Positions 47,683-55,855 of a DNA stretch of 64,000 nt are shown here, in pieces. The notes beneath the pieces were generated by a model. The model had not been told where the DNA came from. It saw only the letters and a list, made by a program, of their open reading frames with translations, and searched no databases. This DNA is from Microbulbifer sp. MKSA007 (GTDB lineage Bacteria; Pseudomonadota; Gammaproteobacteria; Pseudomonadales; Cellvibrionaceae), in assembly GCA_032615215.1 (NCBI GenBank), contig CP128432.1, forward strand, positions 1-64,000, read 5' to 3'. The position numbers and the translations under genes were made by a program. Positions within the stretch are counted from its first letter, which is position 1. Every line of letters starts with the position of its first letter.

Positions 47683-50292
47683 CTAGCAGTACTCATCGCT
47701 ATTCGATCTGCTACCGTTTTTGCGCACCAGGCTCTTTTTAAGCTTTGAGTTGGAGTAATTTTTCCAGCTGGTGTATTCCACTTTCCCATCCGGATACGTG
47801 ATCTTCGTACGAGTCCGATATTCCTCTTTTTCGTACTCGTTGGTAATGAAACCAGTCGCACATTCAGGAACACGCGGAGAATAGTAAGTGGTCTTGCGCG
47901 TGGTCTTGCGTTCCGTAACACGGGTACAAACATCGCTGACCACACCTGATCCGGCACCGGCGTTTTTGACATACTCAGAACCATCAGGCCGCTCATATGT
48001 TTTCATCAACGTGGATGGCACCGTTTTGTTACAGCCATCAATTGTTGCATCACCTGCACGAGGCACATCTTCCTCATGTGTTAGGTTGTAAGCAACTTCA
48101 GCTGCTCCAGGCATCAACATGGTTTGCGCAATGGTGTGATTTGCACCTTCAACCCTGATCCAAACATCTGAAAGAGGCTTGGCTTTCAGTCTTGCATCAT
48201 TGTTCTGCCAACCGGTTGTTTCTACATTGTGATTGAAAGTATTGTCGCCCTTCTCACAGGAACCAACATAGTTGCGATCTGGATTGTTGTAGTAGAACCT
48301 TTGCAGACCGTAGGAGTAACCGGATGTGAAGTCATGAATGAAGTCGTTTGGGTTCATGCAGCCTTCAGTGGTTGATTTACACTGATAGCCTTCCGCGTAA
48401 GGCGCTCCAGCTCCCATATCGATTTCAAGACGTGTTCCATCTGGCCGCTCAAAAACATCGGTCAATTTGGTTGGAATGAAACCGTAGCAACCCTCAAAGT
48501 AACGACCACCTGGCTTTTGCTCAGTTTCTTCACCCAAAGAGGTGTAAGCAAATTCCGGAGCACCTGGCAGCAACATGTTTGAAGCGATTGGATAGACCTG
48601 CCCAGAGACATTGATAGACACATCAGAAAGCGGCTGAGCGACTTTCTTTTCGTCATTGTACTTCCAAGAGGAGATCTCAACGTCATGGGTGTAAGCTGTC
48701 TTGCTCTGCTGACAGCTGTTCACATAAACACGTAGTGGGTTTTCATAATAGTGGCGCTCAAGGCCATATGAGACACCTGCAGCAATGTCGTGATTGAACT
48801 CTGCAGGGTTCATACACCCTTCACTGGTCGCTAGAATGTTGATTGTTGTGTTTGAATCAGGGGTACACTGATCGATGTACTGCGCAACACCATCTACCAC
48901 AATCTCGTTGCGATACTGTGGGATCGCTCTGCGTCCAGTCAGATCCACCATGGTTTGGCAGATATCGACGCCATTCTTCTTGAATACCTTCTCATGCTTG
49001 AAGGTCTTGTCAGTCTGGGTGCACGGTGAAGCCTGGTAGAACTGGCCGTCACGCTCATACATCCACATTGCCATTTCGGTTGAAAGAGCATTGCCGAAAT
49101 CATGAACGATATTACAGCCATCAGCCACTTGGGTCATTTGGATTGGCGGAACGGTTTCAGAGCGCTCACAAGTGCGAACAGTCTGAAGGTTGTTGTTGCC
49201 ATCGGTGTAGACCAGCGAGGTTTCAACGTAAGCCTTACCCTCTTCCAGATTTACATCAATCGGACAGGTATCGGCTTCTGTGATCCGGAACGTTGTGTCT
49301 GGATCTGGCTGACAGTCAGACAGCTGAATACGCTCTTGCTGGCTATTGATGTAGTACTCAAGGAACTGAGGCTTTGCGATACGCGCATTGAGATCAATCT
49401 TGTCTTCACAAGTTGCAGCGCTCTTTTGGATCGTGAAGTTTGTCCCGCTATCAGAACAAGCACTTTCCTCAACAACGATGCCTTTCTTGAGCGTTTGCGT
49501 CTTAGACTGAACGCGCACCTGACCCTGATTGCGGTCGATGACTGGTGAACATCCATCATAGGTTACGCGAACCTCTTCTGGATCTTCTTCAGGTGTCTCA
49601 GCCTTTTCTACGTCCTTGCGTTCTGGCGTCTCATAGCCACTTGAACCTGGAGTTTCACCACCGCCTGATGGGCTGCCACCAGATCCAGACCCACCGTTCT
49701 CATCGCGGGCAACATCACGGTAATCTTCTTCCTTTTCCTCGCCCGATTTTTCCTTGTCTTCTGCAGGAGCCTCATCTGAGTTCAGCTTCTTTAGAGCTGC
49801 AATCAGTTCTTCCTCATTACCAGAAACATCAAGGGTTTCTTCCGGATTGATCACATCCTCTTCAACATCAAACTGCGAAGAGAAGTTTTCTGCATTCAGT
49901 TCAACAAAACGCTCGCCCTTCGTCAGGCGTGTGAGCACAGCTTGCCCGATCTTCTTCCCATCATGCATGACATACTGGGAGAAGCCTTCTGCGCTCACAC
50001 CTGATACAGACACTTCGTCTTTGTTGACCCCTGCAGTAAACTGCGGTGCCTTTTTAATCTGCAAGGCCAGCTCAACTGCTTTGCCTTCAAAAATTGGTGT
50101 TGTCTGCTTCACAGCAACGGCGAACAGCTTTTCACGAAGTGCAGCGGTGGCCTCTGCCGCACTCGTGCCCTGCTTGCCTGCCTGCACTGCCTGCGTTGCT
50201 GCAGACGGCGGTGAAGCAGTTTGGGAGAAGCCTGCAACTGAACTTGTCAGCAGCAAGGCTCCAACCAGACTAAGCCTTAAAATATTCCGCAT
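47683..50292 (-). CDS. Secreted cysteine-rich protein encoded in the T4SS operon
   Basis: An 869-aa protein with a signal peptide (RLSLVGALLLTSSVAGFSQT). A low-complexity acidic linker with Gly/Ser and Glu lies at about residues 180-240. The C-terminal two thirds carry repeated modules with paired Cys: TSEGCMNPAEFNHDIAAG and TTEGCMNPNDFIHDFTSG start two ~120-residue copies, with LPGAPEFAY/MPGAAEVAY later. It lies between virB10 and virB11, where no canonical VirB gene stands. I infer a surface or pilus-associated adhesin. It is not recognised as any family. Confidence 0.7.
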   Translation of the reverse strand: MRNILRLSLVGALLLTSSVAGFSQTASPPSAATQAVQAGKQGTSAAEATAALREKLFAVAVKQTTPIFEGKAVELALQIKKAPQFTAGVNKDEVSVSGVSAEGFSQYVMHDGKKIGQAVLTRLTKGERFVELNAENFSSQFDVEEDVINPEETLDVSGNEEELIAALKKLNSDEAPAEDKEKSGEEKEEDYRDVARDENGGSGSGGSPSGGGETPGSSGYETPERKDVEKAETPEEDPEEVRVTYDGCSPVIDRNQGQVRVQSKTQTLKKGIVVEESACSDSGTNFTIQKSAATCEDKIDLNARIAKPQFLEYYINSQQERIQLSDCQPDPDTTFRITEADTCPIDVNLEEGKAYVETSLVYTDGNNNLQTVRTCERSETVPPIQMTQVADGCNIVHDFGNALSTEMAMWMYERDGQFYQASPCTQTDKTFKHEKVFKKNGVDICQTMVDLTGRRAIPQYRNEIVVDGVAQYIDQCTPDSNTTINILATSEGCMNPAEFNHDIAAGVSYGLERHYYENPLRVYVNSCQQSKTAYTHDVEISSWKYNDEKKVAQPLSDVSINVSGQVYPIASNMLLPGAPEFAYTSLGEETEQKPGGRYFEGCYGFIPTKLTDVFERPDGTRLEIDMGAGAPYAEGYQCKSTTEGCMNPNDFIHDFTSGYSYGLQRFYYNNPDRNYVGSCEKGDNTFNHNVETTGWQNNDARLKAKPLSDVWIRVEGANHTIAQTMLMPGAAEVAYNLTHEEDVPRAGDATIDGCNKTVPSTLMKTYERPDGSEYVKNAGAGSGVVSDVCTRVTERKTTRKTTYYSPRVPECATGFITNEYEKEEYRTRTKITYPDGKVEYTSWKNYSNSKLKKSLVRKNGSRSNSDEYC

Positions 50293-50306
50293 CTAAATAA
50301 CCCTCA

Positions 50307-51311
50307 TCACTGTTGGGTAGGTGGAGCCAAGTACCAGTCATATTCAGGTCTGATCTGAACTCTGGTGCCTTGGGAAATACGGATGACCGGCCTCAAATTG
50401 ACCGTGTCTTCCATAAACTTTGCCGACAACTCGCCAACGTTCTCCGAGATGCCTGTCAGGGCTGAAGCGATTGTGTCGGAGCCTTTCAAACCATAGGCAG
50501 ATGCCATGGTAACGGCTGATTCAACGGTCGCACCGATGGCAACGGTGGTCACGGCGGTGCCGTACTTCTCCCACCAACGGTTATCGACATGTCCGGACAT
50601 GCCGCCATAGCCTTGAGCATCGCCAACCTTGGCCTTGAGCTGGTAGATTTCAGCTCGGCTTTCAGCCATGAGAACGCGCTCACATTGGAAGCCAATACGG
50701 GTCTGTCCAACCTTCTTGGCACTCTCATAACGGCAGATCATACGGCTTCCCTTGGGAACCAGAAGATTGGCCCCGTGATAGCCGTAAACATCCCTGCTCA
50801 CCTGAATGACGACCGTGCCCTCATCTGCAAGCTGGCTGTTGATGCCAGTTTCCATGATGCCGGTGATATAACGGTCGGCAGTCACAATGCGGCTGTTATC
50901 AACCGCACTGGTGGAGATCCGGCCTGAAGCCTTGTAGGTGCTGTTCTCCGGATCAATGCCTTGTGGTGCAGCTAATGATCCTGCAACACCAGATCCGGGA
51001 GGAGGCACATTAAGCGCTGCCGTCTCAACTAACCCGCCATCCAGTCCAGGAACATTACCCTCAAGGCCATTAGCCATCACACCTTCTGATGTAATGTAGC
51101 CTTGCGTACCAAAACGAGCCGCTCGTGCTGCCTGCAGCTCCAGCTCAAACGGGCTTGGCTCTTTGGGCTTGGGTGGCTCAACAATCTTCTCGACTGTGAT
51201 GTACTCTTTCTTGATGATCGTTCTTGGCGGCGCGTCTTTGCTGACTTCCCTTTCAACTACGATTGGAGGAGCCATAATGATGCGCGGTGCAGGTGGAGCT
51301 GGTGGAGCCAC
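50307..51311 (-). CDS. virB10: T4SS core-complex protein VirB10, N-terminus uncertain
   Basis: A 334-aa VirB10/TrbI C-terminal domain: VTADRYITGIMETGINSQL, LLVPKGSRMICRYES, YGMSGHVDNRWWEKYG-type helix region, and VRISQGTRVQIRPEYDWYL at the end. A Pro-rich start precedes it. The usual cytoplasmic tail and inner-membrane helix are missing from this frame. A stop lies just upstream of the Pro-rich part, and the frame that starts at 51448 would join if the G5 run 51325-51329 had one more base. So a sequencing error or real break is likely at the N-terminus. Confidence 0.82.
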   Translation of the reverse strand: MAPPAPPAPRIIMAPPIVVEREVSKDAPPRTIIKKEYITVEKIVEPPKPKEPSPFELELQAARAARFGTQGYITSEGVMANGLEGNVPGLDGGLVETAALNVPPPGSGVAGSLAAPQGIDPENSTYKASGRISTSAVDNSRIVTADRYITGIMETGINSQLADEGTVVIQVSRDVYGYHGANLLVPKGSRMICRYESAKKVGQTRIGFQCERVLMAESRAEIYQLKAKVGDAQGYGGMSGHVDNRWWEKYGTAVTTVAIGATVESAVTMASAYGLKGSDTIASALTGISENVGELSAKFMEDTVNLRPVIRISQGTRVQIRPEYDWYLAPPTQQ

Positions 51312-51448
51312 CGGCTTTGGTTTTGGGGGAGTTTGTAATCAAACACCCCCTCGTCACTGGGCGGCAAACCACGAGCCACAACCGGCTCGGGCTCACACGC
51401 CCCGCCAAAGCTCAGTCCCACCGCAAGGAATAACTCACATACACTCAT
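51312..51448 (-). other. Probable 5' part of virB10, or a VirB7-like lipoprotein ORF
   Basis: An ATG one base after the virB9 stop opens a frame: MSVCELFLAVGLSFGGACEP, then a short acidic stretch leading to DYKLP. If one base is added at 51325-51329 it continues as the Pro-rich start of VirB10. Read alone it is a 63-aa product (to 51257) with a lipobox-like GGAC. Neither choice gives a typical VirB10 membrane helix. Confidence 0.45.
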
Positions 51449-51449
51449 G

Positions 51450-52436
51450 TTAGTTACCCTTGAACTCGATGCACATATAGGACTGACCAGATTTCAGGGT
51501 GATCAGTTTACTCGTATTTTCAATGATATAGGTAGATCCGGACACGCGGGTATTGACCAGCTCGTCAATTCCATCAACCACCACATAGGCGGTCGGCAGC
51601 TCAATGTCCTTCCACTTGTCGCCATAGAAAATGTAGGTGAAGTGATCATCTCGCAGAACCATTTCAGGCTTCAGGGAATTGTCAGATCCCCAAAGCTTGT
51701 ACTCGCCCCAACCGCGCAGTTTGGACGGGTCGATGTTGGCCTTCTTCACATAGTCACCGGCTACCTTTTGAGCATCACCAGACTTGGGCGTATATGGCAT
51801 GTTCATCAGCGGCGCAGGTGGTCCACCTGCAGCAACTTCGATAAAGGCTGATTGGGCAACACGAGGCTTCTCAATCTTAAAGAAGAGATCGGGAAGATTT
51901 TCTGAGTTCACCGTCTCAGCACGAAGATAGAAGCTGTAGACCCTGCCATCTTCTGCATAGACCTGCAGCGAGCTATCAGCGCCTGCTGCCAGTGGCTTGA
52001 CCACCAAAGTGTTGTCAGTACGCACTTTAGTGTCAAACAAGCTTGCATCAGCAATGTCCGCATTCTTAATCTTCACGTCTTCTGGAAGCTGAATAACAGA
52101 GGCCATGAACTCACGAAGGCGCACGCGGTAAACGCAGGCACCGCAATCAACCTGAGTATGAACACCGCTGTCTTTACCGGCCTTGTCCCATGCCTTCTGA
52201 ATCTGGCCCAATGGAACGGTCGTACGGCTCATCTGACCGAACTCACCACGGCGCTGTGCTGCAGCTTGTTTGAGCGCGTCTTGCGGTACGCTGGCCGTCA
52301 CGCTTTGAGATGCAACCTGCTGGCCTTGTGCAACGCGCTGGCTTGGCGTTTGAGGACCACGATTGAGCGCTGTCTGAGCAAGAGCAGTGTTTGAAACAAG
52401 CAATGTGACAAGAAAAAGAGAAATGCGAGACGTCAT
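51450..52436 (-). CDS. virB9: T4SS outer-membrane complex protein VirB9
   Basis: A 328-aa VirB9. Signal peptide MTSRISLFLVTLLVSNTALA; the middle has VYSFYLRAETVNSENLP and the C-terminal domain holds FTYIFYGDKWKDIELPTAYV with the ending SYMCIEFKGN. Together with VirB7 and VirB10 it forms the outer-membrane core. The start overlaps the virB8 stop by 4 bp. Confidence 0.9.
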   Translation of the reverse strand: MTSRISLFLVTLLVSNTALAQTALNRGPQTPSQRVAQGQQVASQSVTASVPQDALKQAAAQRRGEFGQMSRTTVPLGQIQKAWDKAGKDSGVHTQVDCGACVYRVRLREFMASVIQLPEDVKIKNADIADASLFDTKVRTDNTLVVKPLAAGADSSLQVYAEDGRVYSFYLRAETVNSENLPDLFFKIEKPRVAQSAFIEVAAGGPPAPLMNMPYTPKSGDAQKVAGDYVKKANIDPSKLRGWGEYKLWGSDNSLKPEMVLRDDHFTYIFYGDKWKDIELPTAYVVVDGIDELVNTRVSGSTYIIENTSKLITLKSGQSYMCIEFKGN

Positions 52437-53209
52437 GTGGTTGGCCTTTCCTGAACAGCCAATTTCAAAATGCGGATTCCTAGAGGATTTTCGAAGCGCT
52501 CTACGGTCGTGACTTCTTGAGGACGGGTCGTCATCTCCAGATAAGCTCGAAGCTTGCTTTGCTCTGGTGGCTGTCTGCCGATCTTGTCAGTCTGGATGAA
52601 GTCAACGGAGTATTGATAGACACCGTTATAGGCATCGACCTGGCTCGCCGTCTCAACAGTGATGGAACGGTTGAGACCATCTTCAATGGCCTCATCGATC
52701 CGACCTTCATTTTCTTTCAAAAACTGCCGGTAGAAGTCCTGATCAGAATAAGTTGCGACTTCTTTGAAGCGTGCTCCTTGAGAGATGCCATCAACGGCAA
52801 GGATCTGCGCCACATAGCGCCGTGCCATCTTCTCAAGCATCAGCTCAAAGCCATCAACTTCAACCGAGATCGGCTCCACACGGTAGATCCGGTCATCAGC
52901 TGGATCTACACGCAAGAGCGCCACTTCTGTTGTCTTCAAAGGGATCGCTACGGCTAGAACTTGCAATGCCGTAGCTAACCCCAGGCCAGTGACCACATTG
53001 AGGAATACTGAGACCTTGAACAATCTCACCATGCGGCGATGGGCAGTTTTGTACGCAAAGGGGTCTGCATCCAGAACGGCTTCATGTGCTCCAGGTCGTT
53101 CACCCTCAACACTCAGCTCGGGCGCATTGACCTCAACCAGTGCCGTGCCCTCAACTGGGGCCTCCGGCTCCGCTTTGTTTTTCTTGCCAAATTTAAACTT
53201 GTGCAGCAT
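52433..53209 (-). CDS. virB8: T4SS inner-membrane protein VirB8
   Basis: About 258 aa: a cytoplasmic N-terminus, one membrane helix (VSVFLNVVTGLGLATALQVL), and the periplasmic VirB8 domain with DFYRQFLKENEGRIDEAI. The ATG at 53209 is chosen over 53242 because GAGTGGG lies just before it. It overlaps the lipoprotein frame upstream by 17 bases, implying coupled translation. Confidence 0.87.
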   Translation of the reverse strand: MLHKFKFGKKNKAEPEAPVEGTALVEVNAPELSVEGERPGAHEAVLDADPFAYKTAHRRMVRLFKVSVFLNVVTGLGLATALQVLAVAIPLKTTEVALLRVDPADDRIYRVEPISVEVDGFELMLEKMARRYVAQILAVDGISQGARFKEVATYSDQDFYRQFLKENEGRIDEAIEDGLNRSITVETASQVDAYNGVYQYSVDFIQTDKIGRQPPEQSKLRAYLEMTTRPQEVTTVERFENPLGIRILKLAVQERPTT

Positions 53210-53370
53210 CGACCCACTCGAAAGCTTGAGGTTGATATTCAAGGTCTACGCATGCGCATGGAGAGGGCCGCATTTCGTCGGTATTCACCGGTTCATAGGG
53301 CATCTCGGTGGTCTGACAACCAGCCAGAAGCAAGACAATCGAAAGAATTGGAATGAAACTTTTACGCATG
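53193..53370 (-). pseudogene. virB7: VirB7-like small lipoprotein, one-base frame break
   Basis: The ATG at 53370 opens MRKSFIPILS; after one extra base the frame continues IVLLLAGCQTTEMPYEPVN and runs to a stop at 53193-53195. The lipobox LAGC and position between virB6 and virB8 fit VirB7. The 178-bp span equals a whole number of codons plus one, consistent with a single inserted G near 53340. As read, the first frame ends after 25 codons. I suspect a base-calling error, since VirB7 is normally required. Confidence 0.62.
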
Positions 53371-53374
53371 GAAA

Positions 53375-54418
53375 TTACTTCTCTGATTTGAGTGCATCGG
53401 TTGCTTGACTTTTGGGAGCGCGGCCTGAGCCGTATTTTGAACTCATGTCATGGGCGGCATCGCCCAGAGCATCGTTAGTGACGCCAATCGCGGCTTTGCC
53501 TGCCTTGTAGGCCGCGCCGCCGCCTTTCATGTAGCTGCTGGCCATACCGCCAACACCTTGCATCATGGCGCCTGAAGTTGCTGCATTAAGAGAGGCTTGA
53601 GCGATGGTTCCCGCTAGGCTGACGGCTTCTTGAATGAGCGCCACGCCAGACCAAGCGGTGAGGATTACAACGATGTAGTTCCCCCAAGCAGTGTCATCAC
53701 TCAAATCTGTACCAACGCCCTCACCAGTCGGCACAAGACTCTCAACGCCTTTAACAATGAGCGAAAACACTAATGTGACCGAAACAAGCGTGATTACAGC
53801 GCCTAATAGGGTTCGCACACCGTTTCCAATCTGCTCACGCCCCCAAGGAAAGGCGCTCAGAGTGATGATGTAGGGAGCAAATAGGCAAATCATCATGATG
53901 CGGAAGAGGCCAATGGCAACCTGTGTCACAAACACGATCATCATCAGAATAAAGGGCAGCATCAGGAGACCGGTAAAAATTACATAGCCAACCTTGTCGA
54001 AGAACCCTGCTCCATCCATCATGGACTTTGCCATGTTAATTGGCTGCATGAAGGCCGTTTCAATGCCGGAAACAAGCTCTACTACAGCACTGCTGCCACC
54101 GCCGCCGCCCATGATGCTTGCAGGGATGCCAAACATGATGTTGTAGGTGACCTCGTAAACCTGTCCTGCAAGGCCATATTGCAGAGCCATTAGCACACCA
54201 AAGCCAAAGAACAAAAATACGAATTGAGTTGCAATTCCCCCAACGTCTGCAGCGCCGGTAACGAGCTTAAACCCTTGGAATACCGCCCATAAACATGCTA
54301 GGCTCACAAAAATTGCCAGCATAGGTTCAAAGGCTATATCCATGAAATTGTTTACGAAGTCGCCGCCGTTTTTGACGTACTCTTCAATGACCTGGCAGCT
54401 AACACAACCACTACTCAT
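53375..54418 (-). CDS. virB6: T4SS polytopic membrane protein VirB6
   Basis: A 347-aa polytopic protein with at least five membrane segments (e.g. ILAIFVSLACLWAVFQGF, GLLMLPFILMMIVFVTQVAI). The ATG at 54418 is preferred to the GTG at 54427 because AAGGTGAG lies just ahead. The Gly/Ala-rich tail is cytoplasmic or unstructured. It forms part of the inner-membrane channel. Its 5' end overlaps an opposite-strand gene by 32 bp. Confidence 0.87.
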   Translation of the reverse strand: MSSGCVSCQVIEEYVKNGGDFVNNFMDIAFEPMLAIFVSLACLWAVFQGFKLVTGAADVGGIATQFVFLFFGFGVLMALQYGLAGQVYEVTYNIMFGIPASIMGGGGGSSAVVELVSGIETAFMQPINMAKSMMDGAGFFDKVGYVIFTGLLMLPFILMMIVFVTQVAIGLFRIMMICLFAPYIITLSAFPWGREQIGNGVRTLLGAVITLVSVTLVFSLIVKGVESLVPTGEGVGTDLSDDTAWGNYIVVILTAWSGVALIQEAVSLAGTIAQASLNAATSGAMMQGVGGMASSYMKGGGAAYKAGKAAIGVTNDALGDAAHDMSSKYGSGRAPKSQATDALKSEK

Positions 54419-55052
54419 TGCACTCACCTTCCTTGTTGGTACGGCGCAAGCTCAAGCTGAAATCAAACTCGGCGAACTGAAAAGTTCCATCGCTCTGGAA
54501 GGGTCCGCCGTACCGCCGACGCGACACAATTGGGGGACAGATGCCTCGGACTTTGTTGATCCGACCTATGCTAAGTGGGCGTGGAACAACTTGAATAATT
54601 TTGAAGCTTTGTCGGAGGAGCTTGCGAAGTATGAAAGCGCGTATATGGCGTGGGAAAAGTCTGCTGAGACTGAATACAAACGAGGAGTAAAGGCAGTTGT
54701 GAAAGATGTTCCCTTTCTCAAAAGAGGTAAGATCGAAAAAGCCTTTCGGGTTGAATCCGACAAAAAAATCTTTCTTGCGAGCGAACAACAAGAGGCAATC
54801 GCGAAGTATCGTGATCTGGAATTGATGCGCTTGTCCTGGAACTACTCGTTTGTGAAAAGCGCACCGTTTGCTGCAGAAGACTGGCGTGCTTATGAAGTCT
54901 TTTACTGCGAGCGAAACACCAAACGGTTTAACTTCAGAATGGAAGACTGCCGCATTCCGAACTGGCGCAGTCCAGACGTTCCGGAGGCTTACAAAGCTAC
55001 CTACGAGCGGCGCAAGGCCGAGGGTACGCTGAAGTACCTGCAAACCAACTGA
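54387..55052 (+). CDS. Secreted protein on the opposite strand inside the virB operon
   Basis: A 221-aa product with a clear signal peptide: MTWQLTQPLLIALTFLVGTA, then AQA at the cleavage site. The mature part is Trp/Tyr-rich with helices (WAWNNLNNFEALSEELAKY) and two Cys late on (FYCERN, MEDCRIPNW). No family is recognised. It fills the 650-bp gap between virB5 and virB6 but reads against the operon. No ribosome site is evident before the ATG. The opposite frame is also open but has no signal peptide or protein character. It could be an entry-exclusion or anti-pilus factor, by analogy of position only. Confidence 0.6.
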   Translation: MTWQLTQPLLIALTFLVGTAQAQAEIKLGELKSSIALEGSAVPPTRHNWGTDASDFVDPTYAKWAWNNLNNFEALSEELAKYESAYMAWEKSAETEYKRGVKAVVKDVPFLKRGKIEKAFRVESDKKIFLASEQQEAIAKYRDLELMRLSWNYSFVKSAPFAAEDWRAYEVFYCERNTKRFNFRMEDCRIPNWRSPDVPEAYKATYERRKAEGTLKYLQTN

Positions 55053-55075
55053 ATATGAGGGCATAGACAGGGAGG

Positions 55076-55855
55076 TCATGAAGAACCTCCCTTCTTTTTC
55101 ATGTCTTTCTTTGCCAGCTCGCTCTCAAGTGGAACACCTTGCAGAATAGATTTGGCCGAAGAGACTTTGAGGATCTGGGCAAGCAGCTGATTAGTCTGCG
55201 ATTGACTTTGCAGCAGCGCAGTGTTGACCTCGATGAGCACCTGCAGGCGCTCATTCACTGTTTGGGCTTTAGCCCCCTCACCTTTCAGCTCTTGGGCTGC
55301 ACTTAGCGTTTGAAGCGCATTTTCCTGCGCCATATCTGCCTGAGCCAGACCTTTGAAAGACGCATCCGCAACAGTGTTCTCTCGCGCTTTTTGCACGCCA
55401 GCGATTGTGGCTCTCTTTTGCTCCCATGTCTGGGACTTCATATCCTTTGGTTCGGCTACCAGTCCGTTTTGATAGGCATCAGAGCGAGAGCAGAGCGAGC
55501 CGATATCCATCTCATCAAAGCTCACATCAGGCATCAGACTTTCAAAGTCGGGAACCAGACAGGAGTTGTCGGACATGATCTGGCTGGTAATATTGCCAAA
55601 GTTGAGGGATGGGATTGAGATCTTGGAGACCTCACCAATGCTTTTCAGCGTATCGTCAATGCCAGCACGAACATCCTTGACCACATCAAGCTGCTCTTTC
55701 ATGGTGGCGAGCTGCTTCTTCAGTTCTGTGATCGTCTTCTTGGCTTCAGCCAAGCCCTTCACATCAATTACAGGCTTGGCGGCATAAGCGCTTTCAGTGG
55801 CAAGGCATAAAGAAAGCGATATAGCAGTTGCCGCAATTAAACGTGAGATAGCCAT
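55076..55855 (-). CDS. virB5: Minor pilin-type protein VirB5
   Basis: A 259-aa VirB5/TraC-like protein. Signal peptide ending AYAAKP, then a long helical hairpin LAEAKKTITELKKQLATMKEQ and a C-terminal Gln-rich helix region, as in the family. GGGGAG precedes the ATG. It overlaps virB4 by 19 bp. VirB5 sits at the pilus tip in known systems. Confidence 0.8.
   Translation of the reverse strand: MAISRLIAATAISLSLCLATESAYAAKPVIDVKGLAEAKKTITELKKQLATMKEQLDVVKDVRAGIDDTLKSIGEVSKISIPSLNFGNITSQIMSDNSCLVPDFESLMPDVSFDEMDIGSLCSRSDAYQNGLVAEPKDMKSQTWEQKRATIAGVQKARENTVADASFKGLAQADMAQENALQTLSAAQELKGEGAKAQTVNERLQVLIEVNTALLQSQSQTNQLLAQILKVSSAKSILQGVPLESELAKKDMKKKGGSS

Noticed and set aside
49026..49548. Plus-strand frames inside the 869-aa gene
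   Set aside because: They are shadows of a strongly supported minus-strand gene with a signal peptide and repeats.
54411..55079. 222-codon minus-strand open frame opposite the secreted protein
   Set aside because: It has no signal peptide, domain or ribosome site, and its composition looks like antisense of a real gene. The + strand frame has a clear signal peptide.
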